The notes under the pieces are model-generated. The model made no database searches. It saw only the letters and a program-made list of their open reading frames with translations, and had not been told where the DNA came from. A stretch of 16,539 nt of DNA from Desulfobacteraceae bacterium. GTDB taxonomy: Bacteria > Desulfobacterota > Desulfobacteria > Desulfobacterales > Desulfobacteraceae. The stretch's first letter is position 1. Each line of letters starts with the position of its first letter. A program made the translations under genes and the position numbers. Location: positions 1 to 16,539 of the forward strand of contig JAFLJU010000249.1 of assembly GCA_022712835.1 (NCBI GenBank), written 5' to 3'. Of the stretch, positions 1-7,114 are shown piece by piece.

Positions 1-153
1 AGTTATAGTCCTGTGGATTCAGACTCCCATATCAGGCGGGGCGGGAGTTGGTATAAATATGGACGCTATCTTCGAAGTGCCAACCGTACGTATGCCCATC
101 CGGGTGCAAAATTTCTCACAACCGGGTTCAGACTCGTCCGGGAGGCCAATTAA
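1..153 (+). CDS. C-terminal end of a formylglycine-generating-enzyme (FGE/sulfatase-modifying factor) family protein, 5' truncated
   Basis: Reading from base 1 in frame 1 gives 50 residues and a TAA stop at 151-153. The fragment contains RRGGSWYKYGRYLRSA near residues 12-27 and ends with TGFRLVRE. The RGGSW core, the run of arginines in RSANR and the closing GFRLVR are the hallmark end of the FGE-sulfatase domain (C-type-lectin-like fold). Members either oxidise a cysteine to formylglycine in sulfatases or, in many bacteria, act as non-catalytic or ergothioneine-type relatives; the part needed to decide is outside the window. The stop overlaps the ATG of the next gene by one base (TAATG), so the two are probably translated together. 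Family call is good, exact function unknown. Confidence 0.8.
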   Translation, partial: SYSPVDSDSHIRRGGSWYKYGRYLRSANRTYAHPGAKFLTTGFRLVREAN

Positions 154-3100
154 TGCGCGCAAAGATTCTAAGTCTCTTAAAAATCTATGAAGAAGAGATC
201 AGTCTTCTGCTGTGGACAATGGCCCTTTTATTTATTATCCGCAGTTCCGGTATTATCCTGAACAACTATGCAGAAACAGCTTTTTTAAAACGATACGGGG
301 TTGAATACCTGCCCATTGTCAATATGATCAATGCCGTGGCCACCTTTTTTATCACGGGATTTATGTCGATGTTCCTCGGAAAAATGGCCGGTGCCAGACT
401 GCTCTTCTATGTATTTATCGTATCCGGCGTCCTTGTAACCATTATCCGGCTGCTGATTCCCTTTGGGTTTGATCTGTTGTATCCGCTTCTTTTCATGCTC
501 AAAAGCCAATTTGAACTGCTCCAGGCCCTGTTGTTCTGGAATCTTTGCAATGATCTTTTCAATATGCGCCAGTCCAAACGGCTGTTTCCGATCCTGACGG
601 CAGGCGGCGTGATCGGCCTGATTCTGGGCAGTGTGGGAACCCCCTTTTTTGCCAAAGCCTTTAACCTGGACAACCTGCTTTACATGTATCTTTGCACCAC
701 CCTCATGGGCGCGTTCATTGTCCAGGCCATGGGCAGGAGTTATTCAACCCTTATTTTCCCTGAAAAAATCCAAAAAGAAGGGGGTGCCACCAAGAAAAAA
801 CCCTCCATGATCCAGGAAATGAAGGATGTCTACCCTTTGCTGAAAGACTCGATGCTGGTCAAAATTGTGTTGGTACTGACCTTTATGCCCAATGTGGTCA
901 TCCCCATCATGAATTATCAGTTTAACTATGCCATCAATGACCAGTTTGCCTCGGAAGCGGCCATGATCGAGTTTTTTGGTTATTTCAGGGGGGGCTTGTA
1001 TACCATCAGCCTGATCATCCTGCTCTTTGTGGGCAGGATATACGGACGATGGGGCCTGCCCGTGGCCCTGATGTTCCACCCCTTTAACTACATGATTGCA
1101 TTTTTTGCATTTCTCTTCCGGTTTGATATCTTTGCCGCCATGTATGCCAGGATGTCCACCAACATTCTGAGAACCACTATCAATATGCCGGCAAACTCCA
1201 TTTTAATCGGACTTTTCCCGGAATCCTACCGGAACATGATCCGACCTTTTTTAAGGGGAACCGTGGTGAGGATGGCCCTGTTTACAGGTTCCACATTGAT
1301 TTTGATCTCAAGCTCCTATTTCCATCCCAGGTATTTGACCCTTGTGGCCCTGCCCTTTGTACTGGCCTGGATGGCAGCGCCCTTTATACTGAAATCTAAA
1401 TATTCCATAATTCTCAAGGATTTGATTTCAAAAAATCTGTTGGATATCAAGAGCCTTGACCAGAAAGAATTGGGAAGTATTTTCAACCAGGACAAAGTGT
1501 TGTCTGATCTGGAAACCTCTTTTCTATCTGCCCGGGGAAAAGATGCCATTTGGTATGGCCAATTGTTGAAAAATTTTTCACCCATCAAATTAGACAACCA
1601 AATTCTCAACAATCTTGAAGAACAGGACCCAACCACCCAACTGGCCCTGATCAAAATGATCTCCCCCGCATCCCGTGCAGATGCTGCCAAAAAATTGATC
1701 CCATTCTTAACTCCAGAAGAACCGGAAGTCACCATTGCCATATTAAAATTGGTTTGCCAGAATGATATCACCGCCATCAAGCGGACGGATTTAACCCCTT
1801 ATATTGAACATAAACACCCGGTTGTCAGAGGATTTGCAGCCGCTTGTCTCTATTCAAGGAATCCTGAAAAGTACCGTCCCATGATTGATACCTGGCTTGG
1901 GGGAAAAGACAACGATCTGCGAAGATCAGGTATTATCAGTGCCGGTCTAAGTCGCGACGGGGAATATATCGACGGCCTGCTTGCCATCCTGTCGGAAAAA
2001 AATATTGACCCCATCATTCCGGACATTATCAGAGCGTTGTCCCGGTTGAAAGCCAGGGAATTAAATACCGTTATTTTCTCCTATCTGACCTATGATCGAT
2101 CCGATGTCAGAATGGCAGGCCTGGATGCCCTGGAAATCAATAATGATCTATCCCTGAAAAAAGCCATCCTTCTTTTGGGTGACAACACAGATTCCATCCA
2201 TGAATTTGCCAAGGAAAAAATACAGACAAGCGAATTTCAAAACAGCAAACTTTTAGTTGAATCCTTAGGGATGCCCAGTACCAGGATTCGAAGGGGCTTG
2301 TTTCAACTGTTGGAACATCTAGACATAAAAGAGTTTGAAATCCTGATGTTTGCCAAGAAAAACCTGAGCAAAAGCTATACCTACCTTGCCATGGAAGAAA
2401 ATCTGGCCCATCTTCCAGAAGGTAAAATGCGGGATCTTGCAAGTGAACATCTGTTGCAAAAAAAGGATCTGGTACTTGAAAATATCATCCGGGTCCTTGC
2501 CATCCATGACCAGACAGGGAGAATGAGAACCGCCTGGCGGGGTATTTTTTCCCCTGACACCCGGCAAAGGGCCAATGCCATTGAATTGCTCAACGACATT
2601 CTGGACCGAAAAACATTTAATTCCATGCTTCCCCTGCTTGAAAGCCCCACCCCGGCCATGACCCTGGCAGAGGCACGAAAAATTGTTAAGATCCCCAAAC
2701 TGGATCCGGAAGGTAAGACGGTTCTGACAAACCTGCTAACCTCTGAAGACTGGGTGGATGTTCTCATGGGGTTGAATCTGATCAAGGAATCTCCCAGCCG
2801 TTATCAAGTAACAGAAGAGTTGAATGAGTTGGAAAATTCAATCAATAAACATATTGTAAAGGAAGTTCACATGATTTTAAATAAAAGCCGGGAAAACTCA
2901 AAAGCGCCCCAAAACATAAATTCAACGGAGATATCCCTGGGGGAAAAGATACTTCTTTTAAAAGAAATTGACATTTTTTCCGGATTAAACGCTGCCGAAC
3001 TTGCCGCCATTGCCGCCGTAACAAATGAACAAGATTGTCCAGAGAAGCAGATCATCATCAAACAAAAAGATGTTGGCGAGACCGTATTTCTCATCATCAA

Positions 3101-3365
3101 GGGCAAGGTGGAAGTGCTCATGGAACAGGCTGATGGTAAAGAGGTGATGCTGGACCATATTGGATCCGGCGGGGCCTTTGGAGAGATGGCATTGATAGAT
3201 GATGCCCCCAGATCCGCTACCATCAGGACCATTGAGCCGTCCCAGTTCCTCACCCTGCACAAGCAGGAATTCAAGGAAACTGCCATGGAATTTCCCAGGA
3301 TTGCCCTCCAGATATGCTCGGTCTTAAGTCACCGTATCCGGGATCTCCACGGCAAATTCCAATAG
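153..3365 (+). CDS. Nucleotide-transporter-like membrane protein fused to HEAT-like repeats and a C-terminal cyclic-nucleotide-binding domain
   Basis: 1070 residues. Residues about 1-412 are a polytopic membrane domain (roughly 10-12 hydrophobic helices). The segment around residues 127-165 (FWNLCNDLFN, then RQSKRLFP, then GGVIGLILG) resembles the ATP/ADP-translocase-like branch of the major facilitator superfamily. Residues about 415-900 are soluble and helical with HEAT-like repeats. Residues about 937-1070 are a cNMP-binding domain with a well-kept phosphate-binding cassette: F1009-G-E-M-A-L, then P1019-R-S-A. The arginine and glutamate that hold the cyclic phosphate and ribose in CAP/PKA-type domains are present. 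It starts at the ATG overlapping the upstream stop and faces a nucleotide cyclase at 3408-4973. Inferred role: a transporter or membrane sensor gated by a cyclic nucleotide. The transported substrate is not known, and nucleotide transport itself is only suggested by resemblance. Confidence 0.85.
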   Translation: MRAKILSLLKIYEEEISLLLWTMALLFIIRSSGIILNNYAETAFLKRYGVEYLPIVNMINAVATFFITGFMSMFLGKMAGARLLFYVFIVSGVLVTIIRLLIPFGFDLLYPLLFMLKSQFELLQALLFWNLCNDLFNMRQSKRLFPILTAGGVIGLILGSVGTPFFAKAFNLDNLLYMYLCTTLMGAFIVQAMGRSYSTLIFPEKIQKEGGATKKKPSMIQEMKDVYPLLKDSMLVKIVLVLTFMPNVVIPIMNYQFNYAINDQFASEAAMIEFFGYFRGGLYTISLIILLFVGRIYGRWGLPVALMFHPFNYMIAFFAFLFRFDIFAAMYARMSTNILRTTINMPANSILIGLFPESYRNMIRPFLRGTVVRMALFTGSTLILISSSYFHPRYLTLVALPFVLAWMAAPFILKSKYSIILKDLISKNLLDIKSLDQKELGSIFNQDKVLSDLETSFLSARGKDAIWYGQLLKNFSPIKLDNQILNNLEEQDPTTQLALIKMISPASRADAAKKLIPFLTPEEPEVTIAILKLVCQNDITAIKRTDLTPYIEHKHPVVRGFAAACLYSRNPEKYRPMIDTWLGGKDNDLRRSGIISAGLSRDGEYIDGLLAILSEKNIDPIIPDIIRALSRLKARELNTVIFSYLTYDRSDVRMAGLDALEINNDLSLKKAILLLGDNTDSIHEFAKEKIQTSEFQNSKLLVESLGMPSTRIRRGLFQLLEHLDIKEFEILMFAKKNLSKSYTYLAMEENLAHLPEGKMRDLASEHLLQKKDLVLENIIRVLAIHDQTGRMRTAWRGIFSPDTRQRANAIELLNDILDRKTFNSMLPLLESPTPAMTLAEARKIVKIPKLDPEGKTVLTNLLTSEDWVDVLMGLNLIKESPSRYQVTEELNELENSINKHIVKEVHMILNKSRENSKAPQNINSTEISLGEKILLLKEIDIFSGLNAAELAAIAAVTNEQDCPEKQIIIKQKDVGETVFLIIKGKVEVLMEQADGKEVMLDHIGSGGAFGEMALIDDAPRSATIRTIEPSQFLTLHKQEFKETAMEFPRIALQICSVLSHRIRDLHGKFQ

Positions 3366-3407
3366 GCGACCCGAACCTCCCCGGGCAAGTAGTTATTGGC
3401 TCCCGAG

Positions 3408-4973
3408 TCAGGACAAAAGCTTATAGATGATCAATCCTTCATCCTTTCCCTTTACCTTGACCGGCGCCAATTGTTTGGTAACATAGGAGCCGGTTAACAG
3501 GTTATGGGTGGTCTGGCTCAGGATAATATCCGTCTCGTATGTTTTGGTCAGTCCTTCAATCCGGGAGGCGGTATTCACCGCATCCCCCACCAGGGCATAG
3601 GACATTCGTTCCTGGCTACCGATATTCCCGGCAAGCGCGGCCCCGGAATGGATCCCGACCCCGTGCTCCAGGGGCGCAAATCCTTGTTTTTCAAGGGTAA
3701 TATTCAACATAGCCAACCGTTTTCTCATTTCCAGGGCCGCCTGCACCGCCATTTCCGGGTGATCCTCAAATCCCACGGGTGCCCCAAAAACAGCCTCAAT
3801 CTCATCTCCCACATATTGAAGGATAAGCCCCTTGTGTGCTTTAACGGCCAGGGTCATTTCGTTGAAATACTGGTTTAAAATTTTGACCACCTGGCGGGGA
3901 TGGTTTTTTTCCACAAGAGAGGTAAAATTTCTCAGATCGGAAAACAGCAAGGTCACCCGCTTCATTTCACCTTCCATGGAGATTCTTCCGGACATGATCT
4001 CATCTCGGATCTCCTCGCCCATGTACCGGCCAAAGGAATCCCTTTCCCGCTGGCTTTCATTGAGGCTTACAATCATATCATTTATCCCCTGGGCCACATC
4101 CCCCAGTTCATCGTTGGACATGATTTCCACCCGGGAATCCAAGTCATTATTTTCAACCGCCTTGATGGCCATTTTGATCTTAAACAATGGAGTTGAGATA
4201 CTTTTTGCCAAGAAATAGGCCAGAATAAATGCAATGGTCAGTGAATCCATGGAAATAAAAAACAACTCCCAATAAAGGGAGGATATCAACTCGCTGCGGG
4301 TAACAGCATCGGCCAGGTGAAGCTGTTGAATTTTTGTAACAATGGTGGTGGCAATAATGGGGAAGGGAATCAAGATAATTCCCAAGATGACCACTAAAAA
4401 CCGTTTTCTGACGCTGATTTTAAACACATGCTTGACCCGGTTTAACCGGCCCTGGGGAAAAAACCTGGGTATAAGGGGACGCCAGGCATTTTCCAGAACA
4501 AAAAACAGAACCATACAGGTCACCCCTCCGCCAAGAAGAATGATCCCTAAAAATTGTCTCAGACAAAGCAGCAGATCCGGTGTTGGCAGATGAAAAATTT
4601 TTGCCGTGAACACGGGTTCCAGAAACCCAAAAATAAAACCCGCCAGATTCCATACCAGAAAGGAAATCACTGTAACAACCATGGGATACTGGAGGGCGCT
4701 CCTTTGAAGATGGTGAACCATGGATTCGTCAAACTCGGATATGTCCCGCCGACCTTCGGCCACCGCGTACAGGGTTCTGCCCGATTTTCTTTTAAACAGG
4801 AAAAACCCCAGGGCAATCAGCAGTGTCATACCTGCCAGAAAAATCAAGACATCATAATATCCCGGAGTGGCTGAATTGTGCTCGGTTGTCGGTAAAAAAA
4901 ATTTGAAATAAAAAAAAGTGGTCGCCCCCCCCAGCATGTTTCCCAACGCCAATAACAGGCCTATTTTTTTCAT
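3408..4973 (-). CDS. Membrane class III adenylate/guanylate cyclase: six helices, HAMP, cyclase domain
   Basis: 521 residues from the ATG at 4973, preceded by AAAGGA; a TTG six codons upstream (4991) is a possible but weaker start. Six hydrophobic segments lie near residues 3-26, 41-60, 96-118, 138-160, 191-213 and 236-257. A HAMP linker follows (about 256-312, with the conserved proline P262), then a class III cyclase domain (about 335-515). Both metal aspartates are present (D346 in FSDLRNF, D390 in YVGDE), as are the transition-state N467 and R471 in VNTASR. The two purine-selecting positions are Gln386 (usually Lys) and Ala460 (usually Asp or Thr), so whether it makes cAMP or cGMP cannot be read off. 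The six-TM/HAMP/cyclase plan resembles that of mycobacterial Rv1318c-type enzymes. It is the last gene of the minus-strand cluster and converges with the cNMP-binding transporter. Confidence 0.92.
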   Translation of the reverse strand: MKKIGLLLALGNMLGGATTFFYFKFFLPTTEHNSATPGYYDVLIFLAGMTLLIALGFFLFKRKSGRTLYAVAEGRRDISEFDESMVHHLQRSALQYPMVVTVISFLVWNLAGFIFGFLEPVFTAKIFHLPTPDLLLCLRQFLGIILLGGGVTCMVLFFVLENAWRPLIPRFFPQGRLNRVKHVFKISVRKRFLVVILGIILIPFPIIATTIVTKIQQLHLADAVTRSELISSLYWELFFISMDSLTIAFILAYFLAKSISTPLFKIKMAIKAVENNDLDSRVEIMSNDELGDVAQGINDMIVSLNESQRERDSFGRYMGEEIRDEIMSGRISMEGEMKRVTLLFSDLRNFTSLVEKNHPRQVVKILNQYFNEMTLAVKAHKGLILQYVGDEIEAVFGAPVGFEDHPEMAVQAALEMRKRLAMLNITLEKQGFAPLEHGVGIHSGAALAGNIGSQERMSYALVGDAVNTASRIEGLTKTYETDIILSQTTHNLLTGSYVTKQLAPVKVKGKDEGLIIYKLLS

Positions 4974-4996
4974 ATTTCCTTTTTTTAGCAAATTGT

Positions 4997-6139
4997 CTAA
5001 CCGTTTGTTTTGTCTAACAGCCTTTCAATGGTATCGGCCAGGTCATCCCGGCCCTGATCTCTGAGCAAAGGAACCATGGGTCTGTAAAAAGGCGGCCGCA
5101 CCCGGATGGTGATATCAAATTGCTCAATATCTTCCGGGGTCACCTCATCCTCAACAAAGGCCTGGGTCTTGTGCAGCACCCCCAGGGCGGTAAGCTCCGT
5201 CATAGTCCGGACACATTTTTCACATTTTCCGCAGTTCAGGCGGTCCGGTACATTGGCAAGACAGACCCGAAAATTTTGAAATGCCACATCCCAGCCCGAG
5301 ACGATTTTAATTTTTTCCAAACGGGACATTTCATGGTCCCGATGGCGAAGCCTCACCCCATAGCTTGAATATTCCGGATCCAGCAGGGGGTGGGAACCGC
5401 AGGGATGCAGATTAGGAATGTCATAGGAGGATGCGATAAACATCAGGTTTATCCGAGTGCTGAAGGTATGGGCCATGGCCGCCAGCACCGCTCCGAAAAA
5501 ACTGTCAAGCCAAAGTTCCCTATTATCACACAAATGACGCAGATTGGTATAAACCGCTATCAGCTGGGAACCTGCATCCCTGGTAATTTTTAAGATCGCT
5601 TCCATGGCCCTGTCAAACACATGGTATTTCATTCCCCGCTCAACCACACCGCCAATATCAAACCCGTGGAGAAAAAAGGAATCCTGTACATATCCGGGAT
5701 GATCTTTTGGATAATGCAGCCGGTTTAACCGAAGGGCGGCAAGGGAGTCCATCCCCCCGGACATGACCATACCGGTTCTTACGGGAATCAAACTATTTAA
5801 ATTTTCCCTGGATTTGGCCTCGATCCGAAGAGGGGTGTAGCCCCCATTTGGCCGCGCCTTTGTCCAATGGGACAAAAGCTTCATGGCAACCCCTAACCCT
5901 TCCTTGAGAAAGGGGCAGACCGGTTGATCCATAAAGATTCTTTTTTCTCCCAGGTGAAGGGCCGGCAACAGGCAACCTACTAAAAAAGCATCGGGATTAA
6001 CCCCAAACCCATCGGCAAAAGACAAAGGGGTTTTAATGTATACACTTTGTTCAGGCCGACCACAATCTTCAAAAATCACCCGGGCTTGTGCAATGATGAA
6101 TTCAGACTCCCGGGTCAGGTTAAAATCAATAATTTTCAT
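4997..6139 (-). CDS. PP-loop (N-type ATP pyrophosphatase) protein with a QueC-like zinc site
   Basis: 380 residues. The ATP-binding PP-loop is SGGMDS at residues 127-132. Near the C-terminus lies a four-cysteine set C293, C303, C306, C309 in the order C-x9-CGKC-x2-C, matching the zinc site of QueC (7-cyano-7-deazaguanine synthase). PP-loop enzymes adenylate a carbonyl or carboxyl group so that ammonia, sulfur or an amine can attack. The first 120 residues are not part of QueC, and the protein is much longer than the roughly 220 residues of QueC; no queuosine genes are nearby. It is therefore probably a paralogous family with another substrate. It lies 42 bp after the ATP-grasp gene and 23 bp before the cyclase start, on the same strand, so it is likely in one operon with them. 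The ribosome binding site before the ATG is weak. Fold call is strong; substrate unknown. Confidence 0.82.
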   Translation of the reverse strand: MKIIDFNLTRESEFIIAQARVIFEDCGRPEQSVYIKTPLSFADGFGVNPDAFLVGCLLPALHLGEKRIFMDQPVCPFLKEGLGVAMKLLSHWTKARPNGGYTPLRIEAKSRENLNSLIPVRTGMVMSGGMDSLAALRLNRLHYPKDHPGYVQDSFFLHGFDIGGVVERGMKYHVFDRAMEAILKITRDAGSQLIAVYTNLRHLCDNRELWLDSFFGAVLAAMAHTFSTRINLMFIASSYDIPNLHPCGSHPLLDPEYSSYGVRLRHRDHEMSRLEKIKIVSGWDVAFQNFRVCLANVPDRLNCGKCEKCVRTMTELTALGVLHKTQAFVEDEVTPEDIEQFDITIRVRPPFYRPMVPLLRDQGRDDLADTIERLLDKTNG

Positions 6140-6181
6140 TGGCTGCTTTTCTTAATTTTCTGAGTTAAATGGTTATTGTTA

Positions 6182-7108
6182 TCAATTTTTGTCATTTTTT
6201 ATCGGGATGACCGAGGTGACATAATCCAAAATTTGCCGGGCAATATCTCGTCCAGTGGCGGCTTCCAGCCCCCTGAACCCTGGAGAGTAATTTACCTCGA
6301 CCACCAGGGGGGTCCCCCCTTTTTCAATGATCATGTCTACCCCGGCTATTTCAAGACAACAGGCCTTTGCCGCATTCAGGGCAATCTCCACCCATTCCCC
6401 TGGCGGATCAATGGGAATTGCCTGGCCATTTTGATGAATATTGGCCCTGAAATCACCGGGGCTAGGTTTAAGGGCCATGGCACCGGCCAGGCGACCGCCG
6501 ATCATCAGCATTCTCACATCCTGGCGACCAGAAGGATCTAAAAAATTTTGAACCAGCATCCCCTTCAAGGGATTGAGATGGGTATCCAGATAGCCTTGGG
6601 CCTGGGTCCTTGTTTCAATTTTTACCACCCCATCTCCCCCCATGCCATCCACCTGTTTGGCAATGACCGGGAAACCGCCCAGGTGTTCAACCGCTTTGAA
6701 AAAACTCGTTTTTCGGGTAATAAAACAGGAATCGGGAACCGCTATCCCGGCAGCCCCCAGGGCCTGGAGGGTCATATACTGATTTTTTGCAATGGTCACC
6801 CCCTCAATCCCATTAACCAGAGGAATTTTCATCTTCACAAAATGGCGGAGCAGGACAAATCCGTATTCCCCCATGGGCGAGCCCTGCCGGGGCAGTATCA
6901 CATCCGGGATTAAACCTGAAGCGTCTATGGGAAACCCGGAAAAGGGAAACCCGGAAAAATAGGTCCCCCCGGATTTTTTCATATCCATGGTGCAGATAAT
7001 GTCGTAGGGATTCACAAGCAAGATCTGGTGACCGGAATGCGCAGCCTCGATCAACCGTTTATTGGGATGAAAATCGATCCCATTGACGGTCATTACGCCA
7101 ATAATCAT
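6182..7108 (-). CDS. RimK-like ATP-grasp ligase
   Basis: 308 residues, the size of RimK (about 300). Features shared with the RimK/LysX-type ATP-grasp group are: PRQG at 73-76 in the pre-ATP-grasp domain; the ATP lysine K151 in PVIAKQ followed by the glycine-rich loop GMGGDG (155-160); R199 in DVRM; FRANIHQNG (220-228); AGVDMI with D258; and the magnesium site EVNYSPG (271-277) followed by GLEAATGRDIA. These enzymes form an acyl-phosphate on a carboxylate and join it to an amine, often adding glutamate or another amino acid to a peptide, protein or cofactor. SD-like AAGGT sits just before the ATG, and the stop of the upstream gene is only 6 bp away, so the two are co-translated. It is not a classic rimK by context (no rpsF partner). 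Likely role: peptide or amide bond formation on the substrate handled by the neighbouring GNAT and PP-loop proteins. Confidence 0.88.
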   Translation of the reverse strand: MIIGVMTVNGIDFHPNKRLIEAAHSGHQILLVNPYDIICTMDMKKSGGTYFSGFPFSGFPIDASGLIPDVILPRQGSPMGEYGFVLLRHFVKMKIPLVNGIEGVTIAKNQYMTLQALGAAGIAVPDSCFITRKTSFFKAVEHLGGFPVIAKQVDGMGGDGVVKIETRTQAQGYLDTHLNPLKGMLVQNFLDPSGRQDVRMLMIGGRLAGAMALKPSPGDFRANIHQNGQAIPIDPPGEWVEIALNAAKACCLEIAGVDMIIEKGGTPLVVEVNYSPGFRGLEAATGRDIARQILDYVTSVIPIKNDKN

Positions 7109-7114
7109 TTTACC

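Noticed and set aside
3366..3407. Terminator between the convergent transporter and cyclase genes
   Set aside because: Only a four-pair CGGG/CCCG match with a bulged interior and no T-run; the spacer is too short for a convincing structure.
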